DNA of 64,000 nucleotides, from contig CM061142.1 in assembly GCA_030789695.1 (NCBI GenBank), positions 277,133,043 through 277,197,042 of the forward strand. Reading direction: 5' to 3'. Below the pieces are notes generated by a model. It ran no database searches. It worked only from the letters and a program-made list of their open reading frames with translations, and was not told where the DNA came from. Source of the DNA: Scilla litardierei. Lineage: Eukaryota; Streptophyta; Magnoliopsida; Asparagales; Asparagaceae. Shown one piece after another: positions 30,801-42,515 of this stretch. The position numbers and the translations under genes were made by a program. Each line of letters begins with the position of its first letter. Within the stretch, counting starts at the first letter, position 1.

Positions 30801-33752
30801 CATCCAATCTGATTTGGGAAACTGTTCGGATCCCATTTTGCATGAACGGGAGAGGCTTGTTTCTCTCAACTTGGCAAAATCTATGGATATTGAAGAAGAG
30901 GGTTTGCGCCAAAAAAGCCGTCAAAATTGGCTAACATTGGGTGACAGAAATTCTAAATCTTTCTACAATGCTATGAAGAGTAGGCAATCTCATAATAATC
31001 TTCGCCACCTTATTTCCAGCCAGGGTGACCGAATTTCTAATGAGGATGAATTGAGAACAGAGGCTCCTATTTTCTATAAGAATCTTTATAACCAAATTGA
31101 CTACTGGAATGTCTTCCCTAAGCTTACCCCCAAACGTAAGATTACCCTGGAAGCATCCAATTGGATGGACAGGCCAATCTCAGCTACTGAAATTAAGGTT
31201 GCTGCTTTTCAGATTGGGAAAGACAAGGCTCCTGGACCGGATGGATTTAATGCTTACTTCTTCCAGCATTCTTGGGATACAATTGGTAAAGATGTTATTT
31301 CTGGCACTTTATCTTTTTTCAATTCTGGTCGTATGCTCCCACATGTTAATCACACCTTCCTGACACTGGTTCCCAAAAATGCTAATGCCACTGGGCTTGG
31401 TGACTATAGGCCCATTGCTTGCTGCAATGTAATCTATAAAATCATTAGCAAAGTATTGTGCAACAGGTTAAAGCATGTTATTTGTGACTTGATCTCGCCA
31501 AATCAGGCAGCTTTTTTGAAGGGAAGGCTCCTCTCTGATTGTGCTCTTATTACCCATGAGCAGATTCGGGACTTTAGTAATCCCATGGGGGCCAGAACTT
31601 GTATCAAACTGGATCTTCGCAAAGCTTTTGACTCTATCAACAGACAGTTCATCTTTTTCCTCTTGCACCAGATGGGTTTCAGAAGCACGTTCATTAATTG
31701 GATCTCTCAATGCATCTCCTCCCCTATGTTCTCTGTACTAATTGATGGTTCCCCTGAAGGATATTTCTCTTCCAATAGGGGTCTCCGTCAGGGAGATCCC
31801 CTCTCACCCTATCTGTTTGTTATAGTTATGGAAGCTTTCTCCCTCCTGATGGCGAGAGCGGAGTCTTCTCGAACCATCCAGCCTATGCGAAGAATGGGTG
31901 CTATTTCTCATCTACTTTTTGCGGATGACTTATTAGTATTCTGCCGTGCCAATCCCAGGTCCATTACAGGACTTAAAGAGGTCATCCATATCTTTAATCT
32001 ATATTCTGGGCTTAATATAAATTGGATTAAAAGCGCGGCCATCTTCAGTAAAGGGGTGCGTAATCCTATGGGGCTTACTGAATCTCTGGGAATTAAATTG
32101 GTCAGTTCATTTACTACTTATTTGGGATTGCCCCTATCCTCCACCTACCCAAAGACTAATGTCTACAGCCGCCTAATTGATAAATGTAAAAAGAGACTGC
32201 AAAGCTGGAGTTCTTCCCTTCTTTCTATTTCTGGTAAGATCGAATTGGTCAGATCTGTTATTTATGGAACTGTGGCGTTCTGGCTGCAGGCTTTCTACTT
32301 ACCCCCCAAAGTTATCTGCATTATCAATTCGGCATGTAGGAGCTTCATATGGGGTAAGCTTCACATTTGGGCATGGAAGGATCTATGTGTCCCCAAGAAG
32401 GAGGGAGGAGTGGGTTTGAGGTTGCTGAAATATTTGAATGCTGCCTCTGGGGTACGGCAAACTTGGAGGCTACTTGCCACAGATGGAACCTGGGCGAATT
32501 ATATGAGGAGGCATTACAAGAAAGGTATTAGTGAATTCTATTCTACAAAGGCTCAACCTTCCCACTCGGGAACTTGGAAGTTCATGCTCAGGTATCGCAA
32601 CTTCTCCCAGAATCTTATTAGACGCTCAGTTCGTGATGGTACGTCGACATCATTTTGGTATGACAACTGGCACCCCAAGGGCCCACTTTACAATCTTTTC
32701 CCCCCTATGCCTGGTAGCGAACGAATGATGGTTAGTGACTTTTGGTCACCCTCAGGCTGGAGTATGGATCCCATCATCCGACCGTTACTTCCCCTGCTAC
32801 AATCCATCTCTTTGTGCTAGGGTCCTGATGTTTGGTGTTGGGCGGGTGATAAGCCTTTCACCTTCAGATCGGCATGGGAAGGTACTCACATTCATGGTTC
32901 CCCTTTTAATTTCTATAATTAAGTGTGGTACCCGAGGCATGTACCAAAGTTTTCTATAACTCTATTAAGAGCTATTCGGGACAAGTTGCCGACCAAGGCT
33001 AAGCTTCACGCATGGGGGATAGGCACTGATCAACAGTGCGTGTTATACGGAAATAATGCTCCTGAGTGTATTGATCACTTGTATTTTGAATGCTATTATT
33101 CCAGCTACATTATTACCAGTGGCTTGCTTAAACTTGGGTTCACGGGTCCTTCCCAAACAACTCTGGCTGGTGTGTGCGAACTGATATAGAAGAGTTATGC
33201 TAAATGCGACCCAGTTGGGTACCTTGCTAAGGTGGCGCTATCCTCCTTGGTATGGCACATTTGGAAACAGCTAAATAAGAGGATTTTCGACGGGGAGGCG
33301 AAGAGGGCAACAGAATTATTTGATGACATATCAGCTGATGTAATTATCTCCCTTCGTGGTATCGATCTGGAGCGAGCTTCTGATACTGTCCCATTTTCCA
33401 ACTGGGGCTTCATTGATATTGGCTAATTTTGCTTCCTGGTGATTTCGGTAGTGAGTAGGTTGTAGTGGGTGATGGCGCATGTGCCCTCTCCCCATTCATC
33501 TTATGAACTACTGTAACTTACTAGGGTTGTTTCTTGTACATACTTGATTATAAATAAAGATTGCTTTTACTCGCCAATATATATATAGCATGGTACTTTA
33601 TAGATCTAATATACAAATTACAATAATAACACATCTAGGCATGTGATATCAATAGGGAGAGGATATGGCACAAGCGTCGTCACTCTCCACTATCAACACC
33701 ACATCCTAAATGCAGCTATTCTCATATTTACAGATATATGAATACATCAAAC

Positions 33753-36700
33753 TCAGCCCATGTCCCTAAAACCCCTGCTGGTAAATGCAGTAGCTTCCTC
33801 CTTAGTAGCCGGTTCAAGATCATGCAAAATAACTCTGATATCAGAAGATATCTCCTCAAATAGGATGGCATTCCGTCTCTTCTCCCCATCAAAAATGCGG
33901 TGATTCCTTTCTTTCCAAATATGCCAAACCGTTGCGGCAAGAACGATTTTGGCAAGAATGTCCCAAGCCTTTTTCCCACCAAAACGGCTAAGGTAAAACT
34001 TTCCAATCTCACTTAATTTGGGAGTAACCTGAGTAGAGACAAGGAGATTTTGCATTGCTCTGTTAAATATGTAATTTGAGAAGCTACACTCGAAAAAAAA
34101 AGATGTTCGTTGTTCTCTTCCTTGTCATCCTCGCATAATACGCATTGGGCCGATGTTGGGATCCCCCATCTTCTCATTAAATCTCTGGTTAGCAGCTTGC
34201 TCTGGAACGCACGAAGTGAATTAATAGACATTTTAGGGGAATGATGGTTGTACCAAATTAATTTGTGAAACGGGAATAGATTGCTTCGATGTCGAATCCC
34301 ATCCAACACTTGTTTGAAACTGAACATATCCCCTTGTAACCAAGTCCATTCATCCGATCCAGCTCTCAGTTTTAGATGGTGAAACAGCAGCTTGATGCTG
34401 TCAATTGCCGGATCTAAAATCCAACTGCCGTTTGCCCAGTAATCACATACCCTTTTAAGCTCAGAACCTGGGGGGATGTCGCATAGAGTGCAGAGCGGCC
34501 CGCTGTCAGTCCAAGGATCGAACCAAAAGAGTGTGTCTCGGCCATTCCTGACAGATCTGCGAATGAGCTTTAGGGAGGTTGACCGACTATTAAGAAGTCT
34601 CTTCCATGTCCCCGACTGTACCGCAGCCCCTCTTGCCGGAAAGAAACCAATTCCAGCCCCATATCTATTCCCCATACGTTTAGCCCAAATACTATCCGAT
34701 GTTAGGTATATCCATGTAAGTTTTAATCCTGTAGTCGCATTTAAGTCTTCCAGAAGCCTGATCCCGATGCCGCCTTCCTCTTTTGGCTTACAGATGTCAT
34801 CCCAAGCCCATGCTTTAGATGATCCCAGAATAAACCATCGGCACATAGAGGAGATGATTCTCAGAATATTGGTAGGGATGTGAAATGCATGCATCCAAAA
34901 AGCAACAATCATGTATATCAATGTTCTCACCAATTCAATACGCCCTGCAATTGAAAGCAACGACGAACTCCAGCCCAACATCCTCTTATTGCATTTGTCT
35001 ATTAACCTTCCGTAATTAATAGTCTTTGGATATTTAGAGGAAAGCGTCAATCCAAGGTAGGTGGATATTTTTGTAGCAATTTTATCCCCAGTACATCTGC
35101 TAATTCATTCTTTTTAGTGGCCCCCTTGCTAAACAATCCAGTGCTTTTATCCCAGTTTACCTGGAGCCCAGTAAAACTATAGAATTCATCTAACAAATTT
35201 TTGATGCCCAAGAAAGAGTTCTTGTTTGCCCGACAGAACACAAGAAGATCATCGGCGAATAGAAGATGGGAGATTGATCCAGTGCTAATATTCCCCAAAT
35301 TAATAGCCCTAAAAATCAGAGTAGAAAAAGCTTCCATAGTAATGACAAATAAATAGGGGGAGAGTGGGTCACCTTGTCCGATTCCTCTATTACCCGTGAA
35401 ATAACCATGGGGAGCCCCATTTATCATAACAGAGAAAGTTGGGGTAGAGATGCATTCTTTGATCCATCCGATAAAAATATCAGGAAACCCAAGCTGCTTC
35501 AAGAAGTAGAATATGAAGTCCCGATTGACACTGTCAAAAGCCTTCCTCAGATCGAATTTCAGACATGCTCTTCCACCCATGGGGTTGCTGAAGTCTCTGA
35601 TCTGTTCGTGGGCAAGGAGCGTGCAATCCGTCAGAAGCCTCCCTTTTAAAAAAGCTGCTTGGTTAGGAGAACTAAGTTCATGAATGACCACTTTAATCCT
35701 GTTGCAAATAATTTTGGTAATGATCTTGTACAGGACATTGCAACAGGCAATCGGCCTATAATCTCCCAAATTTGATGCATTGTCGTTCTTAGGGACCAGA
35801 GTTAGAAAAGTGTGATTCACTTGTCTAAGCAGTGAACTAGATCTGAAAAAAGATTTAATGGCTGAAGATACCTCATTACCAATAAGTGCCAAACTGTGTT
35901 GATAGAAGAATCCATTATATCCGTCTGGTCCAGGGGATTTATCCGACCCTATCTGAAAAACTGCATTTTTTATCTCCACATCAGATACCCTCCTGCTTCG
36001 CCATACTGAAGAATCCTCAGTTAATATACGCTTCGAAACCAGCTTCTGAAAAGAGGTCCGATAATCGGTTTGGTTGTATAATTCTTCATAGAATGCCGGA
36101 GCTTTCTTTTTCAATTCTTCATGAACAATATTTCGCCCCCCATTGCTGTCAATAAGGTGTTGGAGATTATTGCAGCAAATCATAGACTTCATAGCAGTGT
36201 AGAAAAACTTGGTATTCTTGTCTCCCAGGGATAGCCAGTCATGCCTGCTTTTTTACCGAAACATATCCTCTTCCAGCTTCATAGCTTTAGTTAACTCCTT
36301 CAGGAGGTGCTGTTCTTTCTACAGAAGGGGAATGGATGAATGTATGACAGGATCATTACGGATTTCCTCATGCTCCTTCCTACATTTCATCACCATATTT
36401 GCTGCCTGATAGTCACCTGCCCAAGCCCGCATAACAGGCTTCAATCTTTTTAGTTTTTGTGACAGCTTATACATTGGTGTACCATTATCCTGGCTGGCGC
36501 AATAATTTTCAATAATTTTCCTGTAACCTGGGCAATGAATCCAAAAGTTAAAAAACTTGAATGGCTTAGGATTAGAGAGAACCTGGGAGTGCAGCTTCAC
36601 CACCATAGGAGAGTGGTCACTTGTTGATGGATCCAGATAATCTGTAAAAGTCTCAGGCAGCATATGAATCCAAGAAGAGTTATAGAACACCCGATCAAGT

Positions 36701-37289
36701 TGTGCAGCTATACGAGCATTACCAAGCCGATTGTTGCACCAGCTTAATCTGTTCCCCTTGCTTTTCAGCTCCTGGAGCGCACATCTGTTCATGCAATCAC
36801 TGAAATCTTGGACCATAGACTCCTCTAATTTCCTGCCACCGACCTTGTCCTTAGTGAATAGGACACTATTAAAATCCCCTCCCACCAGCCAAGCGGATGC
36901 CCCAATCAATGCCATATCTGCTTCAATGCTTTCCCACAGAAATTTCCTTTCCAGCAATGTATTACGCCCATACAACCCAGTGATGACACAAGTAAACCCT
37001 CCAACATTTATGCAAGTGACCGACATGTGCTGGTCAGAGCATGATAGTCGTGTAGCCTTCCAAATAGCGGGGTTAAACCCCATAATGATTTGCCCTCCAG
37101 GCGCAAGATCAGAATTATTAATAGAGTACCAATCCTTAGTAATACCTTTATTATTACCATTAGAAAGAGCTTGAGTTTAGTCTCCAAGAGAATAACCGCA
37201 GACGGATTTATTGAGTTAATTCTACTTGTCAGGTCCTTCTGCCGTACCTGATTATTGAGTCCCCTAGTATTCCAAAAAAATATAGTCAT
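33753..37289 (-). pseudogene. L1-F ORF2 (endonuclease-RT), broken
   Basis: The start at 37289 reads MTIFFWNTRGLNNQ. Endonuclease motifs LLETK, WLVGGDFNSV and TSDHSPM span two frames, with a frame change near 37080. RT motifs follow: KSPGPDGYNGFFY, LVPKNDNA, LRKAFDSVNRDF, GQGDPLSPYLF and FADDLLVFCRANK (about 35275-35235). The zf-RVT-like end (KMSINSLRAFQSKLLTR, QCVLCEDDKEENNEHLFF) and a C-terminal block ending GFRDMG (33753) complete it. Further frame changes lie near 36318-36193, 35047 and 34030. Its order matches L1-D and L1-J, and it is inactive. Confidence 0.87.
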
Positions 37290-37292
37290 TGA

Positions 37293-39242
37293 TCAAAATT
37301 GGGTTGTTGGCGTCACCTGGGATCTAGTACTTCTCCTGACACTAGCCGAGATATTTGGCACCAATTTCCTTTTCCCAGCTTTGATTTCTGCTTTGCGACT
37401 TATCTGATCGTCCACATCTATCTCCCACTCAGGGTTATCCATAGTTAGACCCTCCCGCTGCCTGTCAATGTCCCCCTCAACACTGCCTTCAAATACAGTG
37501 GAAGTCACGTCCTGAGCAGGCACTGTGTCCTTAACTACCCCTTCTCTGCCATCTACCTCCATAACCAACATTGGGCTTCTGCTTAGTTCGGCCACAGAGG
37601 GGTAGAGGATAACCTCTTTGGACGCTGCCTGTACAGACAGAATAGAGCCAGTCCCTTGATCACCATGGCATTTGGGCGCAGGGCCCCCACCCAAAATCTC
37701 AGCAGTCCCTACAATGCCTGGCATGATATCCACCTTGCTACTGCAATTGACAGTATCCGGGAGATATGCAATAGGAGCCACATTGCTCTCAGCCCCTGGG
37801 ATTGGGTCACGACAGTTGCTCCTTGATGATTGTTCTCCATCCTCTTCCATGTGTAGGCTCCCAACTGCTCCTTGCCCATTAAGACTATTGTTGCATGCAG
37901 TCCCCTGATCGTAGGAGTTTCCACAAGAATTCTCCTTCTCAGTTTGCTTTATTGCCGCACCATTCTCAGGTAGTGCTGAGGAGTTCTCTTTGGTGTATTT
38001 AACATCGCCAGTCCCAACTTCTTGGATTGAAGGGAGCTTAATCAATGTGGTGCATTGCACATCTGTGTGTCCAAAGCAAACACATCGACTACAGCGAGGT
38101 GGTTCTCCTTCAAATTTGGTATTAATAGTCACAATTAAACCATCATCCAGTTCCACATCAAAGGATGGAACCAAAGGAGTTGAAGCATCAACTTCTATGA
38201 GGCAACGGGCATAGGAGATTCTCTCAAGATAAGCAGTGGCTCGATCAAGGCAAATAGGCTTACCTAGCACAGAGGAGATGATATTAAGTCCCTCTAGATG
38301 CCACATGTATAGGGGGACCCCATGCATCTAAACCCAGATAGGGATCGAGGAGAGAATATCTCTGTCATGCTTCATATCAAGACTCCGTCTCTTGAGCACA
38401 ACAAGTCTGGCATCAAACAACCAAGGCCCGCCAGACAAAACCCTATTGCACTCCTCCTGGGATTCAAAACGGAAGTAAAAGAATCCATTCTCCTTACTAT
38501 ATATTTGAATCCTCTTTTTGTTCTTCCATAATCTCTCCGTCCAAGCTACAATTTGACTGTAGAAGGGTATATCGCCCAAAACATAGCCCACTAGCGTGTT
38601 CTTCCAATTTTCTGCTCCCCGCTTGACTAGCTCCCCAGGGAACCTGGCACAGATAGAGCCATCCTCCCGAGTCATAGGTGGTACATGAGTCATTCCCAAC
38701 GCTGCCCCATATGTTCGCCTATTTGCACAAACATCAACCCATGACAACTTGGCTCCAAAAGTCTTAACATTGATAATAGGCCTTTCAGGCATTTTGTCAA
38801 ACAGGTTTCGTGTATGGTCTCCAAGATGTAGTCTGCCATTTGGTAATCCCTTGGTCAGAGGCTTACGAGGGATCCATCTCCTGTTCGGAGCCCCCGCCCT
38901 AAAAAACCTCGATGGTCCGGATACCTTAGGTATCGGTCTTCTGCGAACCACTGGCCAACCGTCTCCCACATCCTCCACCACCCTCGACTGAGCACCCTTT
39001 CCAATCTGAGAGCCAACTCTAGGGCCGTCATTAGCATTCAAGCCATGCCCATCCCCTTCACCGGGAAGGGTTCCCCTGACGGGGGCCTTAAGACTCAGAT
39101 CTCCCAAACTACCAGATGCTGATGCTTTATCTTTGACAGATTCCGAAGGGTCGAAATTGCAAAGATCACCATCCAACCCAGGCCCCCCATCTTTCCTGAT
39201 TGGATCGCCGGAATCTCCATCGCCATCACCTGCGCTCTCCAT
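37293..39242 (-). pseudogene. L1-F ORF1 (DUF4283/zinc knuckle), one stop
   Basis: The start at 39242 reads MESAGDGDGDSGDPIRKDG. An acidic and Gly-rich N-terminus is followed by AKLSWVDVCANRRTYGAAL, the DUF4283 core (NTLVGYVLGDIPFYSQI, GGPWLFDARLVVLK) and the knuckle CSRCVCFGHTDVQC. A single in-frame TAG at 38328-38330 splits it; L1-H has CAG (Gln) there. The tail is acidic and ends RSTRSQVTPTTQF, stop at 37293. One codon (TCA) separates this stop from the ORF2 ATG in the same frame. Confidence 0.86.
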
Positions 39243-39257
39243 CTCAGTATATATATA

Positions 39258-39286
39258 CTAGTCATAACCCGTGCCCGCGGGCACGG
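39258..39286 (-). other. Helitron-type 3' terminus with hairpin
   Basis: CCGTGCCCGCGGGCACGG (39269-39286) is a perfect palindrome. On the minus strand it is followed by GTTATGACTAG and then T. CTAG at 39258-39261 would be the terminal bases. Confidence 0.72.
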
Positions 39287-39350
39287 TTCAATTAAGATTT
39301 TCCCCCGTAAAATCTTTGTTCCTCAAAAAATTATTTTCATAGTCAAAATT

Positions 39351-39722
39351 GCGCGGAACAACAAATTAGCATAAAAATATTTAGCGGTACAACGCATTCG
39401 GTGCGGAACAAAAAATTCGGTGCAGGCGCCTTCAACGTGGAACAAAAAATTCGACGCAGGTGCCTTCGGCGCGGAACAAAAAATTCGGCGTAGAACAAAA
39501 AATTCGACACGGGCGCCTTCGGTGTGGAACAACAAATTAGCGTAAAAAAATTTAGCGGGTATCTTTGGTGCAAAACAACAAATTCGGTGCATGCGCCTTC
39601 GACACGGAACAACAAATTCGACTTTAAAAACAAATTCGACGTCGGCGCCTTCGGTGCAGAACAACAAATTCGGCGTCGACGCATTGATGGGGAGCAACAC
39701 TGTGCAGAACAACAAATTCGGC
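39351..39722. repeat. Degenerate minisatellite, about 11 copies
   Basis: The repeated phrase is GGAACAACAAATTCGGCG or GGAACAAAAAATTCGACG, often followed by CAGGCGCCTTCGGC. Spacing varies from 19 to about 50 bases, so it is a compound repeat. Copies lie near 39354, 39404, 39438, 39471, 39490, 39524, 39570, 39606, 39629, 39657 and 39706. Confidence 0.78.
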
Positions 39723-41187
39723 TAGGAGCCTGGCTTGTGCAAGGACGTCTGTGATTATATGTACTACAAATGCCACTATGCGACACTTGATGAGCCCTCA
39801 CTTGGGTATTGGGCTCTTGTGGAAAGTCTTGACGAAGCCATGCCCTTTGATCTTCCTATCATGAACCATAACATTGTAAGACATGATTGTTGCAAAAGTT
39901 TAAGAACATCTCATGAAGCTGTGCACTATCAACAGATTCACTTAAGTGCTGCAATAAGCATACACAAATCAGAATGTCTCACACACAAAAGTGCAAAAAC
40001 AAAAACAAAACAAAACTTAATTTGAAATTGCAGTTAAAGGAACAATTTTTTTGTGCATTCTGTTTGTGCTTGAAATCTTACATGTGGCTCAAGTATGTGC
40101 ATTTTACATGTCAAGTATGTCTCAGGCTCCACTATGTGCATTCTTCAAATCAGATCAGTTTTTTTTCATGTTAGGCATTTTAAGTGAAAATTTTGAACTT
40201 GTTCTTCATCGTTAGAAAACTGCAGCTATTTTATACTTAGGCATGATATTATATATAACACCATCCTTTGTCAACGGGAACATTTAGCTTGCTACCAGTT
40301 TGCTCATGTAACTTCAGGGTTCATGTAGTCAAAAGCATCCTTTCTATCATTCTTCCCATATATGCGTCTCATCAAAACATATCATGCATTATAGAAATAA
40401 TGACACTCATAATTCTGCGATCAAATTTTTCGTTAGATTTTTGTAACATGTTTCGAACAACTAACATGAGATAACACTTACAATGTAAGGGACCAGGATA
40501 TCGATGAACTCATGAGACATGGCTCTGAGATCTCGCAATGCTCGGCACCATTGTTGCCCTTTTGAGGCATTCTTTGCCTCTTGTTGGGATTGCCTTGGAA
40601 TTTGCCATCTTAGGAATTTTTGGTTGTTAATTTTAAATTTTAAAAGTATTTGGTAGTTTTGTTAAATGTAGCACCTCGTCATCCTCTTTTTTTCGAATTC
40701 CAAATGCATCTATCTTTTATCTTTTTCAAATTCCCGATGCATCTATCTTTTATCTGTTTTCGGATCATTATTTTATTATTAAATTTTTTAAGGAAACTTA
40801 GGGTGCATAGCACAAATCACCCAACATACACACGCAACCGATGCAAGAATCCAACCCATGAACTCCTCCAGCTTATTGGCTTCCAATATTTATTTTTACA
40901 AATATAAATTATTAAAAATTGTCTTTAACTTTCTTTACGTTGGAAAATGAAGTTTAAGGTAGGTTTTGCTAATGTTTTGAATGGCTTAGTTGAATATGGT
41001 TTTGATAAGAGTAATGAGAGTTAAATTTAGTTTTTAAATAATTAATCGTTTTCTTATTAGAGTGCTGGCTATCTTTATGTATTATGAATAAGTAATAAGA
41101 GTAATGAAAATGCTTGCTAGAGCATAATAGATAACATTTGAAGATAACAAACATATGCAAAGAATGCAACAGTAAATGCATAAAACA
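39723..41187. other. AT-rich filler in Hel-G, no recognised gene
   Basis: A 96-codon plus-strand frame (39735-40025) resembles nothing I know. The rest is AT-rich with T-runs (40680-40800). Possibly unrecognised captured introns. Confidence 0.4.
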
Positions 41188-41620
41188 GGGACTGAACTGA
41201 TTCTAACACTGCAGACCCGATGCTTGAACAAGGTAGCTCATCTCTTCAAAGCTCCACTCGGGGACTCGGAGACCGTAATCGGAGTCGTCAGTACAGTAGG
41301 CTCGTCCAAGGCAATTATGTTGGCCGGGCTCACATTCAAGAGGTGGCAGAACATGCGCAAGGCCAAGGGCAAGCCTTGCAATAAGTCTAACATTGTCACT
41401 GGTGCAAATGTTCAAATAAGCCTACATTGAATATATTCACTTGAAACTGCCGTTACTTTCAAAACCTGTATCAATGATATTTAATGTCTGGATGTAGGTT
41501 TACTGGGAAAAATTTGCCAGATACTTCGAATTCGAACTCGAACGGAATGAAGTGAAACTAAGGGACATATATTATGTCATGGACCCCAAAAAGGCTGTCG
41601 ACATGGTGGATGAGAACACC
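41188..41620 (+). pseudogene. GAD: Glutamate decarboxylase fragment (two exons)
   Basis: Exon 1 (about 41188-41415) reads [42 protein letters not shown] and NIVTGANVQ. These are hallmark phrases of plant PLP-dependent glutamate decarboxylase, which makes GABA. Exon 2 (41498-41620) reads [20 protein letters not shown] and [17 protein letters not shown], after an intron ending GATGTAG. A 12-base insertion after TEL and lost codons show decay. The catalytic Lys region and the calmodulin-binding tail are absent, so this is a captured piece and not a gene. Confidence 0.82.
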
Positions 41621-42148
41621 AAAAATTTCGTCAGAACAGATCAATCTTAAGTGCATGATCGACCATTAAATATTTAGTATGAGAAGCATATTAGTATATT
41701 ATATACAAAGGTAAAGAAATCATGGGGAAGTACAATGAATACAGACTTGTACTATATATGTTACCAAGTCCAGAAAATTGACAGAATAAATAATTTAAAA
41801 TTTACATGGATTATTCATTCCATCAGGCTAAATTTTTTTCAAAGAATGTAAATGAAATATCCCAGCAAGATAAATACAAATGGCTTTTTAAGAACAAAAT
41901 ATAGCTAAAATTATGGATCACAGCTCAAAATTTGACTTTTCTCAGAGAGCACATGGTAAGTTTGAACTTCAATTATACACCCCCAAAAAAATTATATAAT
42001 GATTAATAATTACAAACACATAATAATGTTGCATCAACATAAAGATTGTCTATGGAATTTTCAAAGGAAGCATGCCTAAATGGTTCCTCTTTATAGCATG
42101 CCTAAAAGATTGTCTATGCGCTCTCCCCACTCTCCTCTGATTTTGATT
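41621..42148. other. AT-rich stretch, no feature seen
   Basis: No coding sequence or repeat of note between the decarboxylase and kinase fragments. Confidence 0.4.
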
Positions 42149-42515
42149 TCATGAGGTCGCATCCTTAACCTTGTGCAGTTCACTGATGATGTCCAACATA
42201 TTCATTCTATCCATCGGCAGTTCATTCGAGCATTGGATGCCAATTATGAACACTGAAGCCATACACTCCATTGTTCTTGCGACATTAGTATTCCGAGCAT
42301 TGTCACTTGCTTCTCTGTCTTCCTCTTGGAGTAAATGGGCATCCACGATATACATGACTCGTTTAGAAAAGACCAACACCACAAAGTCTCGAAGGCTTCA
42401 ACCCCCATTGGACATATCGTCTGTAGGTCTCCCTGTAGCGAACATTTCAAGCAGAAAGAATCCCATAGCTAAACACATCGCCATGAGTTGAAGCTTTATT
42501 TCCCAACCCGTATTC
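42149..42515 (-). pseudogene. LRR receptor kinase 3' exon fragment
   Basis: The minus strand after an intron end (AAAAACAG) reads EYGLGNKASTHGDVFSYGIL, shifts frame by one base, then LLEMFATGRPTDDMSNGG. After another shift come RVMYIVDAHLLQEEDREAS, ECMASVFIIGIQCSNELPMD and MNMLDIISELHKVKDA, with a stop near 42149. This is the C-terminal half of a Ser/Thr kinase domain of the Xa21/EFR-like (LRR-XII) receptor group, where an intron at this place is usual. The ATP site and catalytic loop are missing. Confidence 0.8.

Larger units (their letters stand above)
20645..33426 (+). pseudogene. L1-D ORF2 (endonuclease-RT), interrupted by Ath-E
   Basis: Target-priming polyprotein. The start ATG 20645 gives MTALFWNSHGLNN. 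Endonuclease motifs are LLETK, WLVGGDFK and TSDHSALL (20645-21330). The frame is broken at 21573 by Ath-E and resumes at 30801. Reverse transcriptase motifs are KAPGPDGFNAYFF, LVPKNANA, LRKAFDS, RQGDPLSPYLF and FADDLLVFC (about 31915-31940). A C-terminal zf-RVT domain has SITLLRAIRDKLPTK. Stops at 32818-32820, 32920-32922 and 33187-33189 break the C-terminal part, but the frame is otherwise kept to 33426. Inactive even if Ath-E were absent. Confidence 0.88.
18945..33585 (+). mobile_element. L1-D: full-length plant L1 LINE split by Ath-E
   Basis: Non-LTR retrotransposon with ORF1 (DUF4283 plus zinc knuckle) and ORF2 (endonuclease, reverse transcriptase, zf-RVT). Without Ath-E (21574-30795) and one GATAT copy it is about 5.4 kb. 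The 5' end lies against a TA tract, with almost no leader before the ATG at 18951. At the 3' end AATAAA (33553-33558) precedes another TA tract near 33580. No poly(A) run or unambiguous target duplication can be set because both edges are TA repeats. Several nonsense codons make it inactive. Confidence 0.88.
33586..39253 (-). mobile_element. L1-F: full-length plant L1 LINE, minus strand
   Basis: L1-type element with ORF1 and ORF2 on the minus strand. Its 3' end meets the 3' end of L1-D at a TA tract (about 33580-33590), so the two are tail to tail. Its 5' end (39253) lies against another TA tract, followed at once by the Helitron-type end. The 3' UTR (33586-33752) has no feature of note. Both ORFs are broken. 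L1-H is a close copy of its 5' third. Confidence 0.87.

Noticed and set aside
39735..40025. A 96-codon plus-strand reading frame in Hel-G
   Set aside because: No recognised similarity and no support from splice sites or composition; probably chance.
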